8,004 bases of DNA from Rubrivirga sp. GTDB lineage: Bacteria; Bacteroidota; Rhodothermia; Rhodothermales; Rubricoccaceae. Location of the stretch: contig JAAXJP010000221.1 of the NCBI GenBank assembly GCA_012269805.1, positions 1-8,004 of the forward strand, written 5' to 3'. The first letter of the stretch is position 1. Every line of letters begins with the position of its first letter. The notes under the pieces are model-generated. The model ran no database searches. It saw nothing but the letters and a program-made list of their open reading frames with translations, and had not been told where the DNA came from. Below, one piece after another: positions 1-7,347 of this stretch. Position numbers and translations under genes: made by a program.

Positions 1-137
1 ACCTGCTCGGCGGCGAGCGCTACTTCTGGCAGGGCGGGGGGGGCTACGTCGAGCGCGACCCGCACACGCGGCCGGCCCACGTCTTCCGCGTCGAGCGCCG
101 GACGCACACCGAGCGCGACTTCCCCACCTTCGCCTAG
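1..137 (+). CDS. glgE: Alpha-1,4-glucan:maltose-1-phosphate maltosyltransferase, C-terminal end (partial)
   Basis: Only the last 44 codons are in the window (in frame from base 3, TAG at 135-137). The peptide reads LLGGERYFWQGGGGYVERDP, then a stretch containing AHVFRVERR, and ends TERDFPTFA. This matches the C-terminal beta domain of GlgE proteins, where LLxGExYxWxGxxNYVxLDP, AHIFRVRRR and TERDFDYF-type endings are typical. One family residue differs: the usual N before YV is G here. GlgE is a GH13_3 enzyme that transfers maltosyl units from maltose-1-phosphate to the non-reducing end of an alpha-glucan in the cytoplasm. The catalytic domain lies outside the window, so activity cannot be judged. 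The assignment is supported by the next three genes, which make the GlgE substrate and branch its product. A C-terminal fragment of another GH13 enzyme is the main alternative, but less likely. Confidence 0.85.
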   Translation, partial: LLGGERYFWQGGGGYVERDPHTRPAHVFRVERRTHTERDFPTFA

Positions 138-273
138 CCGCGCCGGCGGCCCCCGCGGCCCCGCCCGCCTCGGCCCGTCCCTTCGACAGGCTCAGGGGAG
201 CCGCCGAGGCGGACGGGGTGGCCGGGCTCCCCGACGACTGTTTCTACGACTCCGACCGACCAACCCTCCCACC
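138..273 (+). other. Intergenic leader between glgE and treS-mak
   Basis: This 136-bp gap shows no gene. It holds the 165-212 hairpin and a second possible helix, GGGGAGCC (195-202) with GGCTCCCC (225-232). The 60 bases before the GTG at 274 are C-rich, have no Shine-Dalgarno-like purine run, and end in CCAACCCTCCCACC. I see no convincing -35/-10 pair or Bacteroidota-type TTG/TAnnTTTG promoter. The next gene may be co-transcribed with glgE or have its own promoter. Confidence 0.5.
165..212. repeat. Hairpin with a 10-bp GC stem downstream of glgE
   Basis: CCGCCTCGGC (165-174) is the exact reverse complement of GCCGAGGCGG (203-212), with a 28-nt loop. It starts 27 nt after the glgE stop. The loop contains CCCTTCGACAGGCTCAGGGG (179-198), whose ends CCCT/AGGG can form a small inner stem. 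No T-run follows, so this is not a canonical intrinsic terminator; it may be a REP-like repeat or a U-tract-less terminator. The same two arms, joined without a loop, recur at 7521-7540. The pairing is read directly from the sequence; the function is inferred. Confidence 0.7.
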
Positions 274-3200
274 GTGCCCACCGACTTCCTGACGGACCCG
301 CTCTGGTACAAGGACGCCGTCATCTACGAGCTCCACGTCCGCTCCTTCTTCGACGCCAACGACGACGGCTACGGCGACTTCGCCGGCCTCCGCCAGAAGC
401 TCCCGTACCTCGAGCGGCTCGGCGTCAACACGCTGTGGCTCCTCCCGTTTCTGGAGAGCCCGCTCCGCGACGACGGCTACGACACGGCTGACTACTACAA
501 GGTCCTCCCCGTCCACGGCGGCCTCGACGACTTCAAGGCGTTCCTCGACGAGGCCCACGCGCGCGGGATGCGCGTCATCACGGAGCTCGTGCTGAACCAC
601 ACCTCGGACCAGCACCCGTGGTTTCAGGAGGCCCGCGACCCGAACTCGGACAAGCACGACTGGTACGTCTGGAGCGAGACGGCGGACAAGTACCAGGGCG
701 TCCGGATCATCTTCACCGATACGGAGGTGAGCAACTGGTCGTGGGACCAGAAGGCGCAGAAGTACTACTGGCACCGGTTCTTCAGCCACCAGCCCGACCT
801 CAACTACGACAACCCGGAGGTCCGAGAGGCCATGAAGGAGGTCATGTTCTTCTGGCTCGACATGGGGATCGACGGGCTCCGCCTCGACGCCGTGCCCTAC
901 CTCTTCGAGCGGGAGGGGACGAGCTGCGAGAACCTGCCCGAGACGATCGACTACATCGTCGAGCTGCGGGAGGCCATCGAGGAGCGGTACGGGCCGGGCA
1001 AGGTGCTCCTCGCTGAGGCCAACCAGTGGCCCGAGGACACGCTCCCCTACTTCGCCGATGGGAAGGGCGTCCAGATGTCGTTCAACTTCCCCATCATGCC
1101 GCGGATGTACATGTCGCTGCGGCGCGAGAATCGGCGGCCGCTCGTCGAGATGCTCAAGCTCACCGAGAACATCCCGGAGGGCACGCAGTGGGCCACGTTC
1201 CTCCGCAACCACGACGAGCTCACGCTCGAGATGGTGACCGACGAGGAGCGGGACTACATGGTCAACGAGTACGCCGCGGACCCGCGGTTCCGGATCAACG
1301 TCGGGATCCGGCGCCGGCTGGCGCCGCTCCTCGGCGGCGACCGCCGCCAGATCGAGCTGCTCAACGCGCTGTTGCTGTCGCTGCCCGGGAGCCCCGTCCT
1401 CTACTACGGCGACGAGATCGGGATGGGCGACGACCCGTTCCTCGGCGACCGCAACGGGGTCCGCACGCCGATGCAGTGGAGCCCGGACAAGAACGGCGGC
1501 TTTTCGCGGGCGCCGCACCACCGGCTGTTCATGCCGGCCATCTCGCGCGGGTCCTACTCGAACGAGTTCGTCAACGTCGAGGACGCCGAGGCCGACCCCC
1601 ACTCGCTCCTCCACTTTACGCGGCGGATGCTGGCCAGCCGCCGGCACTACGCGCAGGCGTTCGGCCGGGGTACGATGCGCGTGCTGCCCATCGAGAACGA
1701 GGCCGTCCTCGCGTTCGTCCGTGAGCACGAGGACGAGAAGGTGCTCGTCGTCGCCAACCTGTCGCGGTTCGCGCAGTCGGCGTTCTTGCCGCCGGACCTC
1801 GGGCTGGAGGGGCTGTCGCCGGTCGAGCTCTTCAGCCGGGCGCCGTTCCCGGTCATCGGCGAGAGCCCGTACCACCTGCCGCTCGCGCCGTACCAGTTCT
1901 TCTGGTTCGCCCTCGTCCCCGAGGCCGAGGCGACCGCGCCGCCGCCGTCGGCCGCCTACGGCGCGTCGCCGCCGCCGCCGCACCCGGTCGAGGCCGAGCG
2001 CGGGCCGATCCCGACGCTGCGCGTGCCCGAGGGGCTCCAGAACCTCCTCGTCAAGACGCTCGCCTCGGGCGGCGGGATGGAGAAGCTGGAGGCCATCCTC
2101 CCCGATTTTCTCAAGGGCCAGCGGTGGTTCGGGGGCAAGGCCGCCGGCGCCGGGCGCGTCCACGTCGTCGACGCCGTCCGCATCCAGACGAAGCCGCGGC
2201 CCGTCTACCTCTCGCTCCTCCGCGTCGAGTCGGGCGACCGGACCGACCGCTACCTCTTCCCACTCACGACGGTCTCGCGCGAGGAAGCCGACGGGGTCCT
2301 CGACGACCGGCCCCACGCAGCCGTCGCCTGGATCGATGGGCCCAAGGGCCGGACCCTCCTGATCGACGCGACGACGCTGCCCGACGCCTGGGTGGCCCTG
2401 TTCGACTGGTGGCGCTCGGGCAAGTCGGCGCGCTCGCTCCACGGGCTCTACACCGGCGACGTGGTCGCGGCTCTCCGGGGCGCGAAGGCCGCCGAGGCCA
2501 CACCGCTCACGGGCGAGCAGAGCAACTCGGCCGCGCTCGTGACGGCGGAAGACGGGGAGACGTACTTCCTCAAGCTGTACCGCCGCCTCGACGTTGGCCC
2601 CAACCCGGAGGTCGAGTTGCTCGGCCAACTCACCGAGGCGGGCTTCCGGTTCGCGCCCAACCTCCTCGGCACGGCCGCCTTCCGGCACGGCGACGACGTC
2701 TACGCCACCGGCATCATCCAGGAGGCGCTCGTCGAGGTCGAGCGCGACGGGTGGTCGTACGCCGTCGAGCGGGTCGACCAGTTCTACGACCGCGTCGAGG
2801 ACCTCGCCCCGCCCGACGACGTCGCGCCCGTCGGTGCGGGGGAGGTGCCGGGGTGGTTCGAGGATCTCGCCCCGGCGCTCCTCGAACTCACGCGCACGCT
2901 CGGCGTGCGGACGGCCGAGATGCACCTCGCGCTCGCCGAAGCCGAGGCCCCGGCCCTCCGCCCCGAGCCCGGGGCGCCCGACGACACGGACACGCTCGTC
3001 ACCCGCGTCCGACGCGAGGCCGACGAGACGCGCGCCATGCTCCAAGGCGCCGACGGCGTCGGGAGCGAGCTGACCGACGCCGACTGGGACGCCGCCCTCG
3101 CCCGCCTCGACGTGCTCGCCGGCACGGACGCCGTCCGCCAGACGATCCGCGTCCACGGCGATTACCACCTCGGGCAGACGCTCGTGGCCGGCGGCGAGCT

Positions 3201-3612
3201 CTACCTCCTCGACTTCGAGGGCGAGCCGGCCCGCCCGGCCGAGGAGCGGCGCCAGCGCGACTACGCGCTCCGCGACGTGGCCGGCATGCTCCGCTCGTTC
3301 GCCTACGCCGTCTACGCCCCCCTCGCCGACTTCGACGACGAGAGCGGCGACCTCGCGCAGTGGGCCGCGGCGCTCCTCCGTGCCTGCGAGGCCTCGTTCC
3401 TCGACGCCTACCTCCGCACGGCCGAGGACGCCGACTTCCTCCTCCCGCGCGGCGTCCGCCGCCCGTTCCTCTGGGCCTACCTCCTCGACAAGGCCCTCTA
3501 CGAGGTCCGTTACGAGCTCGGCAGCCGGCCCGACTGGGCCTGGATCCCGCTCCGCGGCCTCGTCGACCTCCTCCGCGAGCCGGCCGAGGCGGGCGAGCCC
3601 GCGCCCGCCTAG
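274..3612 (+). CDS. treS: Fused trehalose synthase (TreS) - maltokinase (Mak/Pep2)
   Basis: This 1112-aa bifunctional enzyme isomerises trehalose and maltose (TreS, GH13_16), then phosphorylates maltose with ATP to maltose-1-phosphate, the GlgE donor. TreS spans about residues 5-550. It starts with DPLWYKDAVIYELHVRSFF and has region I ELVLNHTSDQHPWF (N108, H109), nucleophile D205 in GLRLDAVP, acid/base E248 in LLAEANQW, and H313/D314 in RNHDE. A Pro/Ala-rich linker (about 551-580, PPPSAA and SPPPPH) leads to Mak, about 605-1105. Mak has PDFLKGQRWFGGK, Gly-rich GEQSNSA (747-753), an FLKLYRR lysine (K767), catalytic-loop-like HGDYHLGQ (961-968), metal-binding-like DFEGEP (980-985) and a family-typical end RPDWAWIPLRGL. 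The length suits known TreS-Mak fusions (about 1100 aa). All key residues seem present. The GTG start gives the expected N-terminus, but no Shine-Dalgarno is visible. glgB follows after 39 bp. Confidence 0.95.
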   Translation: MPTDFLTDPLWYKDAVIYELHVRSFFDANDDGYGDFAGLRQKLPYLERLGVNTLWLLPFLESPLRDDGYDTADYYKVLPVHGGLDDFKAFLDEAHARGMRVITELVLNHTSDQHPWFQEARDPNSDKHDWYVWSETADKYQGVRIIFTDTEVSNWSWDQKAQKYYWHRFFSHQPDLNYDNPEVREAMKEVMFFWLDMGIDGLRLDAVPYLFEREGTSCENLPETIDYIVELREAIEERYGPGKVLLAEANQWPEDTLPYFADGKGVQMSFNFPIMPRMYMSLRRENRRPLVEMLKLTENIPEGTQWATFLRNHDELTLEMVTDEERDYMVNEYAADPRFRINVGIRRRLAPLLGGDRRQIELLNALLLSLPGSPVLYYGDEIGMGDDPFLGDRNGVRTPMQWSPDKNGGFSRAPHHRLFMPAISRGSYSNEFVNVEDAEADPHSLLHFTRRMLASRRHYAQAFGRGTMRVLPIENEAVLAFVREHEDEKVLVVANLSRFAQSAFLPPDLGLEGLSPVELFSRAPFPVIGESPYHLPLAPYQFFWFALVPEAEATAPPPSAAYGASPPPPHPVEAERGPIPTLRVPEGLQNLLVKTLASGGGMEKLEAILPDFLKGQRWFGGKAAGAGRVHVVDAVRIQTKPRPVYLSLLRVESGDRTDRYLFPLTTVSREEADGVLDDRPHAAVAWIDGPKGRTLLIDATTLPDAWVALFDWWRSGKSARSLHGLYTGDVVAALRGAKAAEATPLTGEQSNSAALVTAEDGETYFLKLYRRLDVGPNPEVELLGQLTEAGFRFAPNLLGTAAFRHGDDVYATGIIQEALVEVERDGWSYAVERVDQFYDRVEDLAPPDDVAPVGAGEVPGWFEDLAPALLELTRTLGVRTAEMHLALAEAEAPALRPEPGAPDDTDTLVTRVRREADETRAMLQGADGVGSELTDADWDAALARLDVLAGTDAVRQTIRVHGDYHLGQTLVAGGELYLLDFEGEPARPAEERRQRDYALRDVAGMLRSFAYAVYAPLADFDDESGDLAQWAAALLRACEASFLDAYLRTAEDADFLLPRGVRRPFLWAYLLDKALYEVRYELGSRPDWAWIPLRGLVDLLREPAEAGEPAPA

Positions 3613-3651
3613 CGCTGCGCCTCCTCCTCTCTGACCTCTGCCCCTCTCTGC
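3613..3651 (+). promoter_or_regulatory. Pyrimidine-rich leader of glgB without Shine-Dalgarno
   Basis: The 39 bp between the treS-mak stop and the glgB ATG are nearly all C and T (for example CCTCCTCCTCTCTGACCTC), with no GGAGG-like element. Weak or absent Shine-Dalgarno sequences are common in Bacteroidota and relatives. Translation may rely on an unstructured leader or on coupling to the upstream gene; this is inference. Confidence 0.4.
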
Positions 3652-5622
3652 ATGCCCACGCTCGACAAGACCGCCCTCCAACGCTGGCGCGACGGCCAGT
3701 TCACCGACAGCTACACCCACCTCGGCGCCCACTCCGAGGCGGGCGGCACCCGGTTCACCGTCTGGGCCCCCCACGCTGACGGCGTCGCCGTCGTGGGCGA
3801 CTTCAACGGCTGGAGCCCGGACGCGGACCCGCTCGAGCGCGCGGGCGAGGGGCTGTGGAGCGGGCTCGTGGCCGACGCCGCGCCGGGCGCGCGCTACAAG
3901 TACCGGATTCAGCACGGCGGCGGGGCCTTCGACAAGACGGACCCCTACGCCTTCCAGATCGAGCCGCCGGCCGAGGGCGGCAGCACGGTGGAGGGCCTGG
4001 CGAGCGTCGTCACGGACCTGAGCTACGACTGGGGCGACGGCGGCTGGATGGGCCGCCGGAAGGGGCCGGGGTCGTTCAAAGAGCCCGTCTCGATCTACGA
4101 GGTCCACCTCGGGTCGTGGCGGCACAAGGGGCACGGCGAGAGCTTGTCGTACCGCGAGATCGCCGAGCCGCTGGCCGACCACGTCGAGGCGCTCGGGTTC
4201 ACGCACGTCGAGCTGCTCCCGGTGATGGAGCACGCCTACTACGGCTCGTGGGGCTACCAGACGCTCGGCTACTTCGCCCCGACGTTCCGCTACGGCTCGC
4301 CGGAGGACTTCATGTTCTTGGTCGACACGCTCCACCAACGCGGCATCGGCGTGATCCTCGACTGGGCGCCGGCCCACTTCGCGACGGACCCGCAGGGGCT
4401 CGGTCACTTCGACGGGACGCCCCTCTATGAGCCCCACGACGAGCGGATGCGGACGCACCCCGACTGGGGGACCTACGTGTTCGACTACGGCAAGCCGGGC
4501 GTCCAGAACTTCCTCTTGTCCTCAGCGCGGTTCTGGCTCGACACGTACCACGTCGACGGCATCCGCGTCGACGCCGTGGCCTCGATGCTCTACCTCGACT
4601 ACAGCCGCGACGAGTACACCCCGAACGAACACGGCGGGCGCGAGAACCTCCACGCGATCGACTTCCTCCAGCGGCTCAACACGGAGGCCTACGCGGCCCA
4701 CCCCGAGGTGCTCATGATCGCCGAGGAGTCGACGGCGTGGCCGGGCGTCTCGCAGCCGGTCTACAACGGCGGCCTCGGGTTCCTCTACAAGTGGAACATG
4801 GGCTGGATGCACGACACGCTCACGTTCTTCAGTGAGGACCCCGTCCACCGGAAGTACCACCACAACGACCTCACCTTCCCGCTCCACTACGCGTTCTCGG
4901 AGCACTTCTGCCTCCCGCTCTCACACGACGAGGTGGTGCATGGGAAGGGCTCGCTTTGGGGGAAGATGCCCGGCGACGACTGGCAGAAGGCGGCCAACCT
5001 CCGGCTGCTCTACGGCCACATGGTCGGGCACCCGGGCAAGAAGCTCCTCTTCATGGGCCAGGAGTTCGGTCAGCGCGGCGAGTGGACGCACGACCACCCG
5101 CTCGACTGGCACTCAGCCAGGGGCGGCCTCCACGCCGGCGTCCAGCGGTGGACGCAGGACGTGTTCTCGCTCTACCGCGAGCACCCCGCGCTCCACGACG
5201 ACACGCCCGCCGGGTTCGAGTGGATCGACTTCGGCGACCGCGACAACAGCGTCGTGAGCTACCTCCGAAAGGGGGAGGACGGGCGGTCGCTCCTGTTCGT
5301 CATCAACGCCACGCCGGTCGTCCGCGACAACTACCGCGTGGGTGTGCCCCGCGACGGCGTGTGGACGGAGCGGCTGAACTCGGACGCCGAGACGTACGGC
5401 GGGAGCGGCGTCGGCAACCGCGGCGAGGTCGAGACGACGCCGGTGCCGTACCACGGGCGCCCGGCGTCGCTCGTCCTCACGCTGCCCCCGTTGGCGGCCC
5501 TCGTGCTCGAGCTTAAGAACGATCCGGAGGCGACGGGAGCGACGACGCGCGTGACCTCCGCCAGAAAGGTGACCCGCAAGACCCCGAAGGGCGCGAAGGC
5601 GTCCGCCAGCCGGAAGGCCTAG
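3652..5622 (+). CDS. glgB: 1,4-alpha-glucan branching enzyme
   Basis: This 656-aa GH13_9 enzyme cuts alpha-1,4 chains and re-attaches them as alpha-1,6 branches on the polymer made by GlgE. Residues 30-105 form a CBM48 module ([19 protein letters not shown]). The catalytic barrel follows, with [17 protein letters not shown] (187-203), region [10 protein letters not shown] (235-243), nucleophile D307 in [11 protein letters not shown], acid/base E358 in MIAEEST, and H425/D426 in [16 protein letters not shown]-terminal beta domain ends near residue 622. It is shorter than the 728-aa E. coli enzyme because it lacks the extra N-terminal module, like many two-domain GlgBs. The last 30 or so residues (about 627-656) are a Thr/Ala/Lys/Arg-rich tail not expected in the family. 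The ATG at 3652 gives a sensible short N-terminus. glgM begins 3 bp after the stop, so translation is probably coupled. Confidence 0.96.
   Translation: MPTLDKTALQRWRDGQFTDSYTHLGAHSEAGGTRFTVWAPHADGVAVVGDFNGWSPDADPLERAGEGLWSGLVADAAPGARYKYRIQHGGGAFDKTDPYAFQIEPPAEGGSTVEGLASVVTDLSYDWGDGGWMGRRKGPGSFKEPVSIYEVHLGSWRHKGHGESLSYREIAEPLADHVEALGFTHVELLPVMEHAYYGSWGYQTLGYFAPTFRYGSPEDFMFLVDTLHQRGIGVILDWAPAHFATDPQGLGHFDGTPLYEPHDERMRTHPDWGTYVFDYGKPGVQNFLLSSARFWLDTYHVDGIRVDAVASMLYLDYSRDEYTPNEHGGRENLHAIDFLQRLNTEAYAAHPEVLMIAEESTAWPGVSQPVYNGGLGFLYKWNMGWMHDTLTFFSEDPVHRKYHHNDLTFPLHYAFSEHFCLPLSHDEVVHGKGSLWGKMPGDDWQKAANLRLLYGHMVGHPGKKLLFMGQEFGQRGEWTHDHPLDWHSARGGLHAGVQRWTQDVFSLYREHPALHDDTPAGFEWIDFGDRDNSVVSYLRKGEDGRSLLFVINATPVVRDNYRVGVPRDGVWTERLNSDAETYGGSGVGNRGEVETTPVPYHGRPASLVLTLPPLAALVLELKNDPEATGATTRVTSARKVTRKTPKGAKASASRKA
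5612..5617 (+). promoter_or_regulatory. Possible ribosome binding site for glgM within the glgB end
   Basis: GGAAGG ends 8 nt before the ATG at 5626 and overlaps the last codons of glgB. It is the only start in the cluster with a purine-rich element at a suitable distance. It may be incidental, since it also encodes part of the glgB basic tail. With the 3-bp gap it favours translational coupling. Confidence 0.4.
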
Positions 5623-5625
5623 CCC

Positions 5626-6858
5626 ATGCACATCGTCCAGCTCACGAACGAGTACCCGCCCCACATCTACGGCGGCGCGGGCGTCCACATCGAGTACCTC
5701 ACGCGCGAGCTCGCCCGCCTCGACGACCGCACGCACCGGGTCGACGTGATCGCCTTCGGCGACCAGCGCGTCGAGGCGGGCAACCTGACCGTCCACGGGG
5801 TCGAGCCGCCGGCGCAGATCGCGGCGCAGGACCCGCGCCACGCGAAGCTGCTCGACACGCTCGGTCGCGACCTCGTCATGGCCGGGCGCGTGCCCGAGGG
5901 CGCTGAGGTCGTCCACGGGCACACGTGGTACAGCCACCTCGCGGGGTGCCTCGCCGCCAAGCTGGCCGGCGCGCGGCTCGTCCTCACGACGCACTCGCTG
6001 GAGCCGCACCGCCCCTGGAAGCGCGAGCAGCTCGGGACGGCCTACGACGCGACGACGTGGATCGAGCGGACGGCCTACCGCTCGGCCGACGGCATCGTCG
6101 CCGTCTCCGACGCCATGAAGGACGACGTCGTCGGTCTCTACGGCGTCGACCCGGGGCGCGTCGAGGTCATCTCCAACGGGATCGACCCCGACGAGTACCG
6201 GCCCGTCGACCGGCCCGACCTCCTCCGCCAGCACGGGGTCGACCCCGACCGGCCGTTCGTCCTGTTCGTCGGGCGGATCACGCGCCAGAAGGGGATCGTC
6301 CACCTCGTCCGCGCGCTCCCGCGCCTCCCGCCCGACACGCAGGTGGTGCTGGCCGCCGGCGCGCCCGACACGGCCGAGATCGCGGCCGAGATGCGAGACG
6401 CGGTCGAGGCCGCCCGCGCCGAGGCGTCGGGCCCGATCGTGTGGATCGAGGAGATGCTGCCACGCGAGACGGCAATCGCGCTCTACAGCCACGCCGCCGT
6501 GTTCGTGTGCCCGTCGGTTTACGAGCCGTTCGGGATCATCAACCTGGAGGCGATGGCGTGCGAGACGCCCGTCGTGGCGAGCGCCGTCGGCGGCATCCCC
6601 GGCATCGTGGTCGAGGGCGAGACGGGCACGCTCGTGCCCATCGAGACGGTCGAGGGCGGCGTCGAACCGGCCGATCCCGATCGCTTCGCCCAGGACCTCG
6701 CCGAGGCGACCGCCGCCATGCTCGCCGACTCGGACCGCCAGCGCGCCATGGGCCGGGCCGGGCGCAAGCGCGTGGTCGACCACTTCTCGTGGGCGGCCGT
6801 CGCGCGGCAGACGCTCGCGTTCTACCAGCGCGTGGTCGACGGCCCACCCGCGGGCTGA
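5626..6858 (+). CDS. glgM: GT4 glycogen synthase / maltose-1-phosphate synthase (actinobacterial GlgA/GlgM type)
   Basis: This 410-aa retaining GT-B glycosyltransferase belongs to the GT4 family (not the GT5 GlgA of E. coli). The N-terminus MHIVQLTNEYPPHIYGGAGVH, with its YGGAGVH loop (15-21), is typical of the Corynebacterium/Mycobacterium GlgA group, shown in mycobacteria to make maltose-1-phosphate from ADP-glucose and glucose-1-phosphate. Other signatures are VHGHTWYSHLAG (96-107), TTHSLEPHRPWK with H123, SNGID (183-187), GRITRQKG with donor-phosphate residues R217 and K222, and the GT4 E-x7-E motif EPFGIINLE (E300, E308). No signal peptide or membrane segment is seen, so it should be cytoplasmic. 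The setting (glgE, treS-mak, glgB) favours the GlgM role over direct chain elongation, but specificity cannot be read from the sequence. It closes the plus-strand cluster and ends 30 bp before a hairpin. Confidence 0.92.
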   Translation: MHIVQLTNEYPPHIYGGAGVHIEYLTRELARLDDRTHRVDVIAFGDQRVEAGNLTVHGVEPPAQIAAQDPRHAKLLDTLGRDLVMAGRVPEGAEVVHGHTWYSHLAGCLAAKLAGARLVLTTHSLEPHRPWKREQLGTAYDATTWIERTAYRSADGIVAVSDAMKDDVVGLYGVDPGRVEVISNGIDPDEYRPVDRPDLLRQHGVDPDRPFVLFVGRITRQKGIVHLVRALPRLPPDTQVVLAAGAPDTAEIAAEMRDAVEAARAEASGPIVWIEEMLPRETAIALYSHAAVFVCPSVYEPFGIINLEAMACETPVVASAVGGIPGIVVEGETGTLVPIETVEGGVEPADPDRFAQDLAEATAAMLADSDRQRAMGRAGRKRVVDHFSWAAVARQTLAFYQRVVDGPPAG

Positions 6859-6888
6859 CCGCCGACGTGGCGTCTGGGCAAACGGAAC

Positions 6889-6921
6889 CCGGGGCGCCGG
6901 CCGCTACGGACGGCGCCCCGG
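6889..6921. terminator. Hairpin between convergent genes, probable bidirectional terminator
   Basis: CCGGGGCGCCG (6889-6899) pairs perfectly with CGGCGCCCCGG (6911-6921), 11 bp with an 11-nt loop that holds a further CCG/CGG mini-stem. It lies 30 nt after the glgM stop and 27 nt after the stop of the minus-strand gene, so it could serve both. There is no strong T-run on the plus side. On the minus side it is followed by TTCCGTTTG, which is mildly T-rich. A terminator role is inferred from stem strength and position. Confidence 0.7.
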
Positions 6922-6948
6922 TCGCGTTGGGCCTTGAGGCGGCGAGGG

Positions 6949-7347
6949 TTAGGACCGACCCTTGACCTCCTTCTCGGCCTGGAGCCAGTCCTCGTGGTGG
7001 TAGCCGTGCTTGCCACCGCGGGCCTCGAACAGCTCGTAGGCCCGCTTGGAGATGCGCTCCTCGGTCGACAGCTCGGAGTCGGCCTTCGCCGTCGACTTCT
7101 TGGCCGTCGTCTTCCTCGCGGTCGACTTCTTGGCCGTCGTCTTCTTCGCCGTCGACTTCGTGGCCTTCGAATCCGTCGAGCCAGCGGCCTTCTTGGCCCT
7201 CGACTTCGCGGGAGCCTTCTTGGCCGTGGACTTCTTGGTCGACCCGGCGGCCTTCGTCGAGGCTCGCTTCGACGTCTTGGACTCGACCGGCGTGGCCTCG
7301 TCCTTTGGGGCGTCAGTGGAGGCGGTTGATTTGCGTGGAGGGGCCAT
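6949..7347 (-). CDS. H1-like basic-tail protein with C-terminal DUF2934 module
   Basis: This protein has 132 aa. Residues 1-88 are a low-complexity Lys/Ala/Ser/Thr tail like bacterial histone-H1/AlgP-type sequences (STAKKAPAKSRAKKAAG, then KKTTAKKSTA at 68-77 repeated as RKTTAKKSTA at 78-87). Such tails usually bind DNA or RNA nonspecifically. Residues 95-129, with ISKRAYELFEARGGKHGYH and DWLQAEKEV, match the DUF2934 pattern (IxxRAYexyexRGxxxGxxxeDWlxAExEl), a short module of unknown function. I chose the ATG at 7345-7347 (MAPPRKST). The frame is open to an ATG at 7473, but that extension is Arg/Gly/Pro-rich and gives no family-like sequence. There is no Shine-Dalgarno; the leader reads TTCTCCCTATCCCATC. 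The gene is convergent with glgM, so probably not part of its operon. A nucleoid-associated role is plausible but unproven. Confidence 0.85.
   Translation of the reverse strand: MAPPRKSTASTDAPKDEATPVESKTSKRASTKAAGSTKKSTAKKAPAKSRAKKAAGSTDSKATKSTAKKTTAKKSTARKTTAKKSTAKADSELSTEERISKRAYELFEARGGKHGYHHEDWLQAEKEVKGRS
7087..7150 (-). repeat. Imperfect 30-bp tandem repeat in the H1-like tail
   Basis: Two adjacent 30-bp units (7091-7120 and 7121-7150), each starting GTCGACTTCTTGGCCGTCGT on the plus strand, differ at only two bases. A partial third copy starts at 7151. On the coding strand they encode the repeated decapeptide (K/R)KTTAKKSTA. Such repeats can gain or lose units by slippage. Confidence 0.75.

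Noticed and set aside
2124..3779. A plus-strand 551-codon frame overlapping the maltokinase half
   Set aside because: Almost entirely Arg/Pro/Ala/Gly. It is an out-of-frame reading of treS-mak, whose own frame has intact kinase motifs.
244..4458. A 1404-codon open frame on the minus strand opposite treS-mak and the start of glgB
   Set aside because: It is exactly antisense to two well-supported enzymes. Its product is repetitive Val/Glu/Arg/Leu-rich sequence with no recognisable domain. At this GC, with G/C at third codon positions, long antisense frames are expected.
5113..6783. A 556-codon minus-strand open frame opposite glgB and glgM
   Set aside because: Same explanation: an antisense shadow of conserved genes with Arg/Asp/Val-rich low-complexity translation.
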